Assembly (NCBI GenBank): GCA_916613615.1
Contig: OU744721.1
Span: 71,987,060 to 72,051,059, forward strand
Direction: 5' to 3'
DNA length: 64,000 nt
Origin: Steromphala cineraria
Lineage: Eukaryota; Mollusca; Gastropoda; Trochida; Trochidae
Part shown: positions 11,311 to 24,142 of the stretch, in pieces
Layout of the letters: each line of letters begins with the position of its first letter
How positions within the stretch are numbered: position 1 is the first letter of the stretch
Made by a program: the position numbers and the translations under genes
Notes under the pieces: generated by a model
Told to the model about the DNA's origin: nothing
The model's input: only the letters and a program-made list of their open reading frames with translations
Database searches by the model: none

Positions 11311-12339
11311 AATATTGGTTTTCATCTTACCACACCTTAAATAGGATGACTGGATTTATTTAGTACCCTGCACACCTATATCCAGGAAAGATCTACAGAT
11401 CGTTGTGTTTCTTTTTGCTTTAGGCAAAGTATCTTGTATCCTTGCAAATCTGATTTTCAATTGAGAGCAAATACTTCTCTTAATAGATGTTCTCTTCCAC
11501 CACAATTCTTTAGCTCCAAGCTTATGTATAAGACTGCTCACTAACGACGTTGTTGAATTTAGTCCATGTTAGAACTTCCTTGATCTGATGTAAGATATTT
11601 TGAATATAAGTTTAATTTTATGAAATGTTCTTCAACACAGCTGCTAATATTATGCGTTTGAGTAATGTTATCCATTTCATTTGACTGGCAATGAAAAATC
11701 TACCTAATGAATATGCGTATACGTTGTATTAACGCAAGTGATAACCAGCATCAATAAAACTTATACAGGTAATAAGAACTATGAGTGGCTGTTTAAATCC
11801 ATTCTACGGAATAAAAACATGTATGTTTTGAGGCATATGGTATGTTTTCTTTTTTAGTTTACGTCAATAGATTTCAGTTTGAGTAACACCTGTAGTTTGA
11901 CATAGCTGATCATGAAAAATACTATTTCAGGTGATCACTATGATGTGTTACTTACAGGAGAAGGAATAAATGAATATTGATATATGATGAGTATTTAAGT
12001 TTATCCATTTGATTCACCTTTCTTTCAAACATTTAAAATTGAACTATATGAATAGTTGCCAGTAAAGCCAATAACGATGGTGGTTGAATAGTGTTACATC
12101 GCTTTTGCTGCAAGTTACCTACTACTCTTGATCACATACATCACAGGTTTAAATTGGGATTCACCTAGTGTTTGAGTTATTTTGAAGGTCCTTGTCAACA
12201 ATTGGATTTTTTCTTGGGTATAAATGAAATTATTTGCATTGCAAGAAAGAGTTCAAAGAAATATTCTTATTAAGCATTATCATATACTTGCTTATAAATA
12301 CAGAGAATTTGTATGTATGATACACCCTCCATCAAGCAC
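11311..12339. other. AT-rich DNA, nothing recognised
   Basis: A 61-codon minus frame (11356-11541) starts MSSLIHKLG, loosely like the RT peptide RGLIHKLGSYG, but nothing after it fits an RT. No other structure is supported. Confidence 0.45.
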
Positions 12340-12425
12340 CCTGTATCAGCCCGCAGGGCAGATAACCTGTATCAGCCCGTCGTCAAGGGCTAAAACCTGT
12401 ATCAGCCCGTCGTCAAGGGACTTGA
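12340..12425 (+). repeat. Short tandem array of CTGTATCAGCCCG units
   Basis: Three near-identical units begin at 12340, 12367 and 12397 (period 27-30 bp). Each reads CTGTATCAGCCCG followed by a CGTCGTCAAGGG-like segment. The CTGTATCAGCCC sequence is found again in the palindrome at 12790-12909, so both may belong to one ~570 bp element. Confidence 0.75.
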
Positions 12426-12439
12426 ACCAGGAACCTTAG

Positions 12440-12658
12440 GCAACAAACGCAAAAAATAGATCGAAGTCGCAAGGACTTTAGAGTTGTCTCCCTTTGTACA
12501 GCTGACGTTTTAACGTGGCCGACATCGCGAAGAAAACGCTGCAGTCACTTGTGGATTTGTCAGCTTGATACAAATGATTTTCTTTTGGAATTTTCATCCC
12601 GAGAGAAAAATGAACTCAAAAGTTGCAAGAGGCGTACGCTCAGGAGCTTTGACTATCG
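12440..12658 (+). other. Possible promoter / first exon
   Basis: A CpG-containing, GC-richer island in AT-rich surroundings. It holds GAGTTGTCTCCCTTTGTACA, the segment GTGGCCGACATCGCGAAG and an ATG at 12610 opening a short frame (MNSKVARGVRSGALTI). That frame meets a good splice-donor context, ATCG|GTATGT, at 12658/12659. The pattern fits a 5' untranslated region plus first coding exon, but the downstream exon is not identified. It sits between two parts of a possible mobile element, so it could also be transposon DNA. Confidence 0.25.
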
Positions 12659-12789
12659 GTATGTGTCAGTTCACGTTAAGCAAAATTGATACCATCAGCC
12701 ATTCAGTTAATGTTATGAATTAAATTTTAAAAAGTTACATTTATTTTCGTTGTTTCTTTTGTAAATATATATGATAAAAATAGCATGAC

Positions 12790-12909
12790 ATGGGTAATTT
12801 CATATCACATTCTGTATCAGCCCTCGACCAATATCAGCCCTCGAGCTAAAGCTCTCGGGCTGATATTGGAGTCTCGAGCTGATACAGAATGTGATATGAA
12901 ATTACCCAT
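12790..12909. repeat. 120 nt near-perfect palindrome
   Basis: The left arm starts ATGGGTAATTTCATATCACA and continues through CTGTATCAGCCCTCGA and AATATCAGCCCTCGAGC. The right arm is its inverse, ending TGTGATATGAAATTACCCAT. Only a few bases at the centre (about 12845-12851) are unpaired, with a few arm mismatches. It can form a long hairpin or cruciform and is probably a foldback-type element end. Confidence 0.9.
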
Positions 12910-14934
12910 ATAATACTATCTATGTATTATATAACATTTCTAATTTTATTGTCCTTATTGTCCCTAATTGTCTCATTATTCCTAGTCCTTACATATCTTC
13001 CTCAACTTTATTCCACACAGAGGGTATTGCTTTTCATGAGTTTAGAAGATGCTTTTACGCAATATAAAAACATTCTCTGACATTAAATTGGATATTTTTT
13101 TCTAAATTAATTTTTGTTTAGTTTATAATGTCGAAATGAATACGTATTAATCAGTCATAGCCTATCTATCATTTGCCTGCTGTGGCCTTGTCGTTGATAT
13201 TATAAATAGTGACACAGGCAATATGTTCATGTGTCATGTTTTAAATGCATTGTTTTAAGGTCATTGTGGTAATTGCGCAAGATGTTAAACAGAAAAGAAA
13301 TCTATAACAAGCAATCTATCCTAATCTATTATAATGTTTTCCATGTTTCCATTTTTTCCTTTACTCTTACAGTTCTGTTTTTACATAATTCGTTGAATTT
13401 TTGCTGACATTAATGTCAAAGATTTATTGAAGATTATCTTTCAAGCTACCGTACGACTTTTTGGTTTTGTAGATAAATCATTTCTGATTTTCGTTTTGGA
13501 GTTATTTCTTATATAACTTTAAGACGTTAGTATGGATTTCTGATAATTATCCAAAAAAAATATGGTAATACTTTTCCTTTAATATCCTGAAGAAAATCCA
13601 ACAAAAATAATATCTTCTCAATCGATAAGTTTGCGGTTAATTTGTCACTATCTAGGTCAGGGCGTAGAGCAATGGAAGTATAATTTCCTCATTGGGAGAC
13701 TCATGACTTTTACCGTCCTTTTATGAATCTACATAGAAGTCTCAGAATTAAATTAGTTTCAGATACGATTCAGGTAATAACGATAAACCCATGCACAAGA
13801 GTATTCAAATTTGATACAAATCCTACTGAAAGTTAGATAGCTGTAAATTCAAAAAAATGTACCAGTGAGTTGAAAATAGAAGTTAAAAGTGCAAACTCAG
13901 CTTATTTCATCATAAAAACAATATAAAGATATATCAATGCTTTTTACTGTCCATTCATGTGAGCATAAGGTATCAGACAAAGTTTATATTTCATTCAACA
14001 TCCTGTCTTGAATGAATTTATCGCTTCTAATGTGAAATAACTAGCAGTGAAAAACTTGATGAGGACATTTTCCTGAACAAAAATTCCAAATTTAAAAACC
14101 TCTTTAAAGTTTAAAAATCAGTAGCCTCATGTCAAGAATGCATATGGGTATGAACACAATTTTCAAACAAAACACTTCTCTTTGAGCTGCTGATATAAAG
14201 TTATAACTAATGATAATACGACTTGAGTGATCCTTAACTTCTTTTGAGTAGTGTATTTCAAGAATATGTCTCTTAACATTGATAAACATATGGACATTTT
14301 TTCAAAACAATGATTGATTGATGACAGGAAAGTCACATTATTGTTGTCAATGGTGTCGTCTGAACAAACAAACAAGCATGACAATGAATTGCAGTCAAAT
14401 TCGTCAGAAACATGAGATCATAACAATAAAAGGTGTGTTGAATAGCGTATGGAGAAATATTACAATCAAGTCATATTACAATAGCTGTATTTTGAAGCCT
14501 GTAATATTTACATTAAAGATCAATAAGTTGATCACTGGTGAATCAGTTAATACGATGCAGTTGTTATCAACCTCAGCTGGCATTTGAATGGTCGTTAACA
14601 GTGATGAATTGCAATATTTTGCAATGTGTCAAAACAAAGAAAACTTAATTATAGCGCTAATTTAACATCAAAGCGTCTTTAATAACTTGAGTGAATAGAG
14701 TGAAATCAAGCGTTTTTATCATTTCGGCAATATTTTTCGCACAATATATACAAACATAACGAATCAGTATTGATCCTCATACTGAAGTCTCAAATTTCGT
14801 ATTATGTTACGTTTAGTGACATCATCTTAGAGAAACTACATTGTATAAAGTCAAGTTAAGTAGTAAACCATGAAACGGGTACATTATATGAGGTTTGTTG
14901 CCACCAATTTCTACGGTGATGTGAGTGCTCTTAA
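12910..14934. other. AT-rich DNA, nothing recognised
   Basis: Only overlapping short frames around 14104-14587 that have no family features. No paired repeats found. Confidence 0.5.
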
Positions 14935-15245
14935 AGGGGCAGTAGCACGTTTTTTGGTAATTTTATATTTAAAAATTGTCACTGATAATTGTAAGTTAAA
15001 ACTAAATGTATTTCTTCGATAGTGTCAACAATCTCATTAAACAGGCCAAATATCCATAGTCAGAGGACAAAGTATGAAGATTCATATAAAATCCACTGGC
15101 GGCCATTTTGTGTGAACACCTTTAATTCATTTTTTTGGTAAACTTTACATCATATATTTGAATTATAACTGCTCCATTTAGTTTAAATACGTTGTTTTTC
15201 AATTGGAACCATTGTTTTTCATTTTCCTGACATCACCTTTAATAC
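14935..15245 (+). mobile_element. TTAA MITE type 1, 3'-truncated copy
   Basis: Starts directly after TTAA (14931-14934) with AGGGGCAGTAGCACGTTTTT. It follows the intact copy at 45361 through CCATAGTCAGAGGACAAA, CTGGCGGCCATTTTGTGTGA and TTTTCCTGACATCACC, then ends about 35 bp early, without the right inverted terminus. Nonautonomous. Confidence 0.8.
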
Positions 15246-15344
15246 TTATTGTAACACAACTTGTTTAATTTAATAAACGGACTCAATCAATAAATAATGA
15301 AGACACAAAACCAACATGTAAAAAATTACTGTATATCATACCTC

Positions 15345-15540
15345 TGATACTGTTGATGCATCTTTCTATTAATACGGTACGGTACGTTGGCCCTCGTTTG
15401 AACCCAAACTGAGTGACTGTCACGTGTGAGGAAAATTATTAGTCAGCTGATCCTAATGGATATCAGCAGATATTAGATAGTTGATCCTGGTTTGTCACGG
15501 ACTTGGCTGTGATCAATAATTGTATATTATTATAAAATCG
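15345..15540 (+). repeat. Dispersed repeat family A, copy 4
   Basis: TGAGGAAAATTATTAGTCAG, CTGATCCTAATGGATATCAG, ATTAGATAGTTGATCCTGGT, TTGTCACGGACTTGG and GTGATCAATAATTG give a full core in the usual order. It lies ~100 bp after the truncated TTAA MITE; copy 3 likewise follows a type 1 MITE at 6.1 kb. Confidence 0.75.
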
Positions 15541-18004
15541 CATCAATGTCTTGATGCTTGTCCCGTACCTGAATAATAATTCCATGGACTTTACATATCA
15601 TAATGAAAATGATTTTTGTACAGTGCTATGCGTTTCTTTGTTTGAGTAGTATATTTCCTGTTTAATGGAAACGATTGGTTATTGCTATTTTAAGTTATTT
15701 GTTAGCGACAGTTCCAAAAAGGTGAATAACACAAACCATAATTGTTTTACACACTTTGTACATACAAACCACGAGACTGCAGGTCTAATCAATGTGACAT
15801 TTCTTTACACACCTTCACTGTAGTTTTGGTCTCTTAAACTTGAACAAGATTGAACCAATTTATAAATATTTCAATTTTCAAAATGACCCATAACGGATCT
15901 TTGAATATATCCCCTTCAGATTTTCAAAATATCGAAGTTTTTGAATTAAAGCATAGAACCTTTTACAAATTTATCATTGAAATTTGAATAAGTGCTAACA
16001 GATGTATAAACGACATGATTGTTGATAACCTTTTTAGCTAAGTGATGTGCATCTTAAATGTGTATAACATGCATAATGCAACAATTCTATCAATGTTTTC
16101 GAATATCTAACGATTACTTAAGATAGTTTGCGCATTCATCGTATCAAAATAAAAACCAAACAAAAGCACACACCATTCTAAAATATTCGATGATGGGTCT
16201 ACTGAGTACATATATTTTCATTATTGCAATCAGTTTGTCATACCGAGATATACATTGTATCATGTTCAAGTACAACATTGATCAATCGGGTAACATACAC
16301 TGTATATTTGTATATAAATACGTTTTTACTTCAACTTTAAAATTTCAGATTTAATAATTTTAAGAGCAAATGAGCCTGTAACTAAACATGTTTATAACTG
16401 TACCAGATTACATCACAGATCGCCACATCAGCAAGTTTCGTCCCTTTGATGTCTTGAGTAGAATTTCTACGGGAAACTACTTATACTTTAAGATTGATTT
16501 AGCGACATACATTCATTCATTTCAAAACATATTTACAAGAACAATGTGTACATGTACATGTATATGTGCCAATCTAGGGAAACAATTAAACAAGAGTAGC
16601 TCAGAACTGCTTTTCAATCCGTAAACATAAACTGAATTACTTACTATTCTTAGTCAATCATAAATGTAGTTTATCGTTTTCGAAGTATGAGAGGATTTGT
16701 GGGCATTATGTGCATGCACTTGAGGATATGGATCCAAGATACCACATGTTTCATTACAAATAGATTGTCCAATAAGCGATATATAAAAAAGTAACAAAGT
16801 AACGACTAGAAACTGTTACATGTACTTTGACGTGACTAACTTCTTTGTAGCGATATGTCTATCACATTTGGTTCAGTGAATAAACACAATGTCAACGATG
16901 TTGTATTAGTTAGCACTCTGCAGTTTACACATATTCCAGAACAATGATTGGTCTAGGGCATGGTCATGTGATCTAAGTTTTATAGTTTCATTTCTCATGA
17001 ACTAACAACAAAATTGTCATACTCATGTGAACGTGTTCAATCGTCTGAACGTTCACCGGAACTACTTTAATTCTCAGTCGAACATAAAATCAAATGTTAT
17101 TCAAAAACAATCTAGTGGAAATGTTATCATATCTTAATATACCACTAACTTTATTGTGATGTTAAAAAAGTCTAATCATTTCCTTTATTTGCCAAATAAA
17201 TCTGAACGAAGGGAGCCAGATGCATTTACAGTTTATTGTTAATTCTTACATTACGACCAATATAGGGAACTGCATGGCGTAACAAAGACAACCTTACAGT
17301 CATGATGAATACACAAGAGTACAAAGTTTGTCGATATGCCAGCTATTATAATCAAAATATTATTTCAACCACTGTTGTTTGCATCGTTTGACGAAGATAC
17401 CCCTACAAATGACGGCCAGCATGACACGAAGTTATGCATAAGGCAAATAACTTTGATCCCCTGTCCTTAGGCGAAATAAAGTTATCATATTGTGCGCTTC
17501 ATTTAGCATATCTTAGTGCAACGTGTCCGGTAAGTATGCAGTAGTTTACAGCCCATATACCAATGTCGATAAACATTCAGTTTGTTTCCAAATGGGGGTT
17601 ATTTCTAGTTGAAGTGTTACTCGTTTACAGAATTCATATCATCCCGCTCATCCATCCTATATATGGTGCGAAAGTATAAGAATCGAATGTCAGTTTGTCT
17701 GTTTGTACTGGAAAATGAACGATGTCAAAGCTACATTCAAACTCTCATGTGAATCCGTTTGAAAGCACAAACTGATAATTAATTTTAAAAAGTTTATCCA
17801 TGATAAATAGAAAAATTGGCAACATAAGATTGATATTTATTACAGTCATATACTCTTGCATGAACTAAAGGTTCCTTACATAACCAAAGATATACTTTAT
17901 TATTTTGATAACGTCTATTTAATAAAAGACGTTAACGTTGGCAAAACTCATGAAAGTTGGGCAATTATGGCACAAAGTAGAACTGTGACCTTTTGTTCTC
18001 TCTA
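15541..18004. other. AT-rich DNA; one weak splice-donor context
   Basis: No supported gene. A slightly GC-richer patch at 17400-17530 ends in a strong donor-like sequence, TGTCCG|GTAAGTATG (junction 17529/17530), but I cannot pair it with an acceptor and a coding frame. Confidence 0.4.
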
Positions 18005-18165
18005 AACGGTGTTGTAAAATATGCCAAAAAAAGGTATCAGTATATCTAAAAGGTCTTTCGAATTAAGATAAGAAATAGACGTGATACTCCCCTGCGGTTT
18101 CGTTATTGAATCTCATCGTTCAAACTTCTGCCAGGTTTGACGCTTAGATAAAAAAAAAACTGGAA
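18005..18165 (+). repeat. Dispersed repeat pair, copy 1
   Basis: Loosely matches 32985-33150. Shared anchors include GTTATTGAATCT, TCAAAC.TCTG.CAGG and a preceding AGGTC.TT...AAGAAATAG segment in the same order. Class unknown. Confidence 0.4.
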
Positions 18166-19764
18166 TAAAACCATTATCAATTTGAAGGAACATTTCTTTA
18201 TCTTCACTTCATCTTTTCTTTGCGAGAGACCAACTTAATAATACATAAACTGTTCAGGCTTAAGACATTTCAATATGCGTCTTGATTGATTATTCCTCAA
18301 TTGTCTATATATATATATTCAAATGATTAAACAGTGTGAGGTTAATATAGACGAATGGTTCTTACATGCATAAAATATATGTTTCTTATTGTAGAACTAT
18401 CTTACCAGAAAGTCCCGTTAATCAACTCATCGTTACTCATGTGTTCAAGTGTAGTATTTGCAGGCTCCCAAATCGAAACATTCTTATCAACAAAAATTAT
18501 AATAATTGAATATAAGGCAAAACAAAATTCACAAAAGTGTCGTCACTTAATTGATTCTTCTCTACACAAGAGAGGTGATGTAAGAATATCGTCTGTACTC
18601 ATGACTAAGCGAATTAAGATTGTGTTTCCATGATTAAGTTGTCACTCAAATAGAACTATAGTTTAAGATAAGATGCTCATAACCAACGTGATCAGCGCTG
18701 AGAGCAGCATAAAATAACACGAAACGAAATACAAATGGTAATAAAGATACATGTAAACAGAGATTTAGTGTCAGCCTTTATACATGTAACTAAACGGTTT
18801 CAATCCAGTTTCTGTTGTCAAGTTGATTGAATCTTTCATTGTTAAGAGATATATTCGGTGTGGAGTAATTATTCCAATTATGCGAGAAATATTGTTTTTA
18901 TTCATAATCATTTTAGCGCTCATATGAAATTACGAAGAATGTTTTATCTAGCTTTTGACGAACAAGAATATACCGTTATGTAGATTTTTAAGGTCTTCCA
19001 GACTATTTAAGTCAAATATTGATTCGCTTCGACATTCGTGTGCACAATTAGATTTCACGCATATCTGCATATGTCGTATCGAGAACTCCTAATGTCGTCT
19101 CAAACAGGTAATAAAATCACACTGTGATGGTTAAAAGTACAGGCCACTGCTAGGAGATTTAGCAATTAACGATCAAAAATATATAAAGACAGTATGATAT
19201 GTTGCTAAAGCCGACTTCTACAAACGGAAAACAGAACAAGGGACATTGAAATGGAAGCGAAGCTGTTGACAATGTTCTAAATTGATATTCTAAATTGACG
19301 TGAGATATTTCTAGAAGCAAAGAACATACGTGTTTCTCATTCTCCAAGTATCAATCAAATTGTTAAGTAGATTGTACTAGTTCAATGCTATTCGTGTATT
19401 TCTGTATACTTGAAAGTAATGCATCTACACGTCATTGATTCAACATATCTTAATACATATAGTGGTATTTTAAAAGAAGGTGTATTTGTGAAAAAGGTGT
19501 GTTAACTTATTAGGTTTTCAGTACTATTATACTTATAAACTCGATTAAAATCCTGCTAAGGGAATGCTAACTGTGTCTGTGAGTAGAGAACTGTTCTATG
19601 CGCAGTGAGGTTTGGGTGCAACGTTAGACTGAATTTCACCGCAGTTCTTACGATGGTTCGCTTGTTCCAGCCGATGCTTGTAAGGTTTACGTTTGACATA
19701 AAACAATTATTCTAAAGTTGTTACAGTTTATGAAAGTGTTACTATTGTTACTGTTTCCCTTTGC

Positions 19765-19885
19765 GAGGATACACTTCTTTGAGAGGCATTTTAGAAGTAG
19801 GTTTGATGAAGCAGAACAATTTCTTATGGATAATAATTTTTTGTATTGCATGAAATGCGACGTTCCGGTGTAGGTACTAGCCAAG
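19765..19885. repeat. Short dispersed repeat (CGACGTTTCG family), copy 2
   Basis: TTCTTTGAGAGGCATTTTAG, ATGGATAATAATTTTTTGTA and AAATGCGACGTTCCGG match 2575-2665 in order, with an extra GTGTAGGTACTAG extension. Possibly the tail of a retroelement; not certain. Confidence 0.4.
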
Positions 19886-21204
19886 CAAGTGAGAATGCAT
19901 TTTCCAGTTCAAGTTCTTTTCGCATAGCATTTTTGTTAAATTCTTATTGTTTAATGAAGTTGGATTATTTTTCCTGAATTAATTGATCAAAGAATCTTGT
20001 TCAAGATAAGACAAATCATAACGAACTATGCACTGGCTTTGAATTTAAGGTTGTTAATGCTCAAATATTTGGCCACTTTTATCTCCCCTGGATGACGTTA
20101 TAAATGTCACAGTATGGATACTGTCAGAAAATATAAAGAGCATCATATATAAAAATTCATTATTAAAAACAGGAGTAACAATGACTAAACCCTTTTGAAT
20201 GAGTTTCAATAATCGAGATATACACTCCATTGGTCGCATGTTTTGATAACCATTATCTAATGGAACTAATTCAGAGATAATTTTTGTTTTGAAATAGCAT
20301 GTCTGATTGGTGTTACAAGTAATAAATCGGGCAAGTTTATAGTTAATTTCAAATTAATACATTTAACAGAAAAAAATAAAATTACAACGTGCATTACATT
20401 CTTACAGCACTAGTGTTAATAATAATAAACATAAGATGTACCCATAGGGATCTCTTCATGGCGCCATCCTAGTGTCATCATTTCTTGTGGGACCTAAGCT
20501 TTGACGCTATGAACCCTTCTTTATTGGATCATAGAATCCATTAACATGCTGTTACAATCAAAGCAGTCAAGATATTTTTATCACACCAAACTTAAAAGTA
20601 TAAAACAAACTTGATATGCCAAGTATTTCGTATTATATGGAAACTATTGCAATTAAGAAAAAAAGAAAGGGATGACTTATGATTTTTCTCAAGAACAGAC
20701 TTCGGGTCTTTTCTCGAACAGAATTGATACTCAACTTTAAGCTTGATTGGTTGTATTTCGAACTTTTTTTTAACAAAACAGTCTGATAATATAAAATATC
20801 TCCAAACTATGTTTATATTCTTTGTGGAAAGCTAGGATATTGGACCAAATGACATAAAATGCTGAAATATTTAAAAAATACATTGCCTGTCAGCAATAGT
20901 TTTATTGGGTATTTAAAAAAATGAAATATAACATTTGTCTTGCAATAATAGAACAAGCAGTGTATGTCAATTCATGGTTCCTTTAAAAACAATGACTTTT
21001 CATTTCGGAAAATTAATTCTGAAACAAACATGTCAGTTTTAAGATCTTGGTTGATAAAATCCTTTTTTGCAACCAATGAATACATGCAATACTACCAAAA
21101 TGGTGTCATTGATAAAAATACACCGGTTTTATGCTGTGAACAATTAAGATATTGAAATTGAAATTGTCCTGCAAGACAGGAAAATTGGTATTGCAGATTT
21201 CATA
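19886..21204. other. AT-rich DNA, nothing recognised
   Basis: No supported gene or repeat. A small patch at 20455-20520 is less AT-rich but has no frame or motif that I recognise. Confidence 0.5.
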
Positions 21205-21950
21205 GTTGTAGCTTGTGATCTATAAATTTCTCTCTTCCAGAACCTCATAAACGGCAGCGTCAAATCCGCCATAAGATCTGTACTTAGGAGACAATGTCTT
21301 TGATGGAAAGCCTGGTTTACAGTTTGCCATAAACTCTGGTTAATGGTTTTCAGTAGAGCTTTAATGTAAGACGATCTTTGTATTTTGATGTTATTTTCAT
21401 GTGCAGGAAAATCCTCTCCCCTTTCAGTGAAACAGAATCATATGTTATATTTGATCTCCAACTTGTCTCTTTCATTGTTGGAAATTTTATCACATCTTTC
21501 TTTACAAGTGATCGATGCTAATAAGTGGTATGATTCTTTGAATTTAAGTATGGCATATGGATAGAGATCATTTGCTTATATTTTGCTTTATTTCGGTAAG
21601 TTAATCTTTTACAACTTCTATTTGAGAAAACGAGAGCATTAGAATAGGTGATGAACCGACTTATCAAACAAAAGACAACATTACATAAGGTTGTCAAAAA
21701 TTCAATATCAGTCGATGTATACCAACGTTGGATTTTGGACATTTGGTACCAGTTAATAAATGATGTTAGTGATTAAACAGCAAAGCAACTCTGAAACTCT
21801 GTTGAAGAATTTTATAACAAAGTTGTTACATTAAAATAACACACAATCAATAAAATAGGTGCTCCACGGAATGCCTTTTTTGTTGTTTCAGGGTCATCAG
21901 TTGATCTTGCATTTATACATTCACCATATATATGAAAATGAGAAACCTTC
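21205..21950. repeat. Segmental duplication unit 0 (partial)
   Basis: The left-most, shortest member of the tandem array. It holds the MAN-frame block (21220-21330) followed, as in units 1 and 2, by AAACTCTGGTTAAT. Further right at ~21890 is a GGGTCATC...CTT.CATTTATACAT segment that reappears at 28515 and 37497. The large block seen at 22.9-26.9 kb has no counterpart to its left. Confidence 0.6.
21220..21330 (-). other. Coding-like block MAN-1 (36 codons plus stop)
   Basis: Minus-strand frame starting MANCKPGFPSKTLSPKY and continuing with FDAAVYEVLEERNL, then stop. Two paralogous frames, at 27929-28108 and 37001-37102, start MAND and share PG.P.KTL, KY/KC, a following Tyr and EVL. The frame is preceded in all three by TTAACCAG, which could be a 3' splice site placing it inside an exon. 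I do not recognise the protein. The opposite strand also shows an acceptor-like TCTCTCTTCCAG|A at 21240/21241, so the strand is not settled. Confidence 0.35.
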
Positions 21951-22929
21951 TTAGAAACCATAAAGCCAATAATAATATATTATTAATGAATTTTTATTTT
22001 TTGTGAAATATCATAAACTTGAAAAATAAAACAAGCAAAGCAAAAGCAAGCAAAAACTGTACATTTGAAATCATCTGAAAATTAATCATACATCTTTTTG
22101 TGTAATAAACTTATTTTTGTAAAACATATTTCAAAGGGATGATTCAGATGTTCAAGAATTGAAATATTCTTATGAAACGTGTAATTGTTTGCCACAATAA
22201 AAGTATCTCTACTATTAAACCCCTTATCCATAACGTCCTTGTTTTCTTTGTCATAAGAATCATAAAAACAGTAAAACGCTTAGTAAAATTCAATACAGTT
22301 TTTTACCGATTCTCTTCAGGTTAGTAATTGAATGATACCAGTGGTTGACTGACATCTGTTCAGATAACTTGATAAACATGTACCGAAAACTAAATTACCA
22401 ACATGAAGGTAATTGTCTGAGTGTATGATAAGATCAACTCAAAAAACATTTCGCTCGAAGATAAAGTTATTGGATCAACTGATATGCTTCAAAAAAAAAT
22501 TTATGAGTTATTGCTTCCATTGATATAATTTTTGAGTTTTACGTAGAGTATAATTGAATACTGTAATAACGACCATTTCTTCCACTGCCTTCATTTTTTA
22601 AATTACAATATGACCTACATATGAGTTTAATAAAGAATTCTCAAATTTTTGACGGGTGGATTTTGCCACCTTGACGCATTTTTCTATTATAAATGAAATC
22701 CTTACATGGATGGACGCTGACTTTCTGTTGTAGGCTCGTAGAAATTCTTGTGTTTGTTCCAAACTAGTTTGATATACTTTTAAATGCAGTTATAAATATT
22801 AGAAATTTCCATGCTAACAAAATAACTGAACCATGGTCCGAATTTATTTACAAAATATTGAAAGAAAGTTATTGAATTTGATTACAGAATTAATTTACTT
22901 TTCATTTATCTAATTATCTTTATATCATA
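21951..22929. other. AT-rich DNA, nothing recognised
   Basis: Very AT-rich spacer between array units, with no frame or repeat structure that I can support. Confidence 0.5.
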
Positions 22930-22968
22930 GTTAAGGCGTGATAAACATAATTGATTTAATTTGAACCA

Positions 22969-23289
22969 ATGAACGAAGAGCACATTCAACAGAAAGACAT
23001 TTATGTAAGACTATATTCTACTCTCTGGAGAGTCATTAAGTTTAAAAGATTCCCAAAGGTGACTAGATCAATCCCATTGTCTACCCTGAAGAGTTTCAAG
23101 GCTGGCTACCTCGAGGTTGATATTCAAAATAATGGACCTTTGTGTTCTGAACCAGTTACATCAGCATTCGAGGGCAATATAACATACCAGCATAGCTGTG
23201 AAATCCAAAATCGATGGCTTCACTTATTTGATGTCTGCTTTGCCCTACCACAAATCGCAACTAGCAGTCTCTGTCGAGAAGTTTGGTAA
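22969..23289 (+). other. Conserved block with 106-codon frame (unit 1)
   Basis: A frame MNEEHIQQKDIYVRLYSTLW... through EPVTSAFEGNITYQHSCEIQ to CREVW. By eye it is about 94% identical to 29331-29650 in unit 2, whereas the flanking 250 bp is nearer 80%. The unit 2 copy has a 1 bp insertion (GTGACTAG versus GTGAACAAG) that breaks this frame, and many differences change amino acids. Constraint may therefore not be on this protein; a minus-strand product or a noncoding element is equally possible. No known domain is recognised. Confidence 0.3.
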
Positions 23290-24011
23290 TGTGCGAGTGG
23301 TAATGTTATAGAAACCCTTTTAATCTTATCGCGTTTGATCCACCAGACAGGAACAATAAAGGAACAGCAGCATGAAACTACAGTACCCTTGGTAGCATTT
23401 AAGGAGTGTAAGATCAACGCACCAAGAGTTAACGTATGTACAGGATAGGGAAGATAGATAAATATAAACAAAAAACAAAAACCTTGAACATATATAAGCA
23501 TATATCCATAGATATCCAATGGCAGTGTTAATGTCACATCACTAGATTCGATTTACATGAATAAATACTCTCATCAGGTATATACATGTAGGGTGAAAAG
23601 CTGGATATATATTTTTAAAACCTTGCAACATTTATTGTGTTATCATCTGCTTTCTAGTTTTGAAAGCAGTAGGGAAAGTTTCAAATGTTTGGACTGTTCT
23701 ATTTAATTAGTTAATTGAATTATTCTGAATCTTAAACCGAGGTTCATTATGGTTCCACGTTTTCCTGTGTTGTCACTTTCTCCGGTCAAAATATGATTAT
23801 CATGAAACCAGAAAATAGGGTCATTTTTTTTTTATTATCTTCGGTTTCCTTCTTTACTGAATCAAGTTTCGATGAAGAGGAATTAACAATTTGTTTATAC
23901 ATTACCTTCTATCTATTCTGAGTTGACGTATCTGAAATATAACCACGACTGCATTGAATGAAATTGTCTTAAACTCAAAACAGAACAAGGATTTGCTTAT
24001 CCATACATGTA

Positions 24012-24142
24012 CAGTGGAACACGGATATAACAAACTCCAAGGGACCAAATAGTTTAGTTCGCTGTATCCGGTGTTCGCTTCTCCCTTTTGGCCACCATGA
24101 AAAGAGCTATTGACGGGACTTCGCTATATCCGTGTTCTTCTG
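24012..24142. mobile_element. 131 bp Tc1/mariner-type MITE
   Basis: Flanked by TA on both sides (24010-24011, 24143-24144). Imperfect inverted termini: CAGTGGAACACGGATATAAC on the left and CAGAAGAACACGGATATAGC inverted from the right. The interior holds CAAACTCCAAGGGACCAAAT. The corresponding place in unit 2 (about 30195-30207, CATTCTATATGAATATGATC) lacks it, so it landed after the duplication. Too short to encode a transposase. Confidence 0.85.

Noticed and set aside
11356..11541. Possible second RT fragment (MSSLIHKLG...)
   Set aside because: Only a few residues resemble the RT peptide; the rest has no RT motif, and neighbouring frames are closed.
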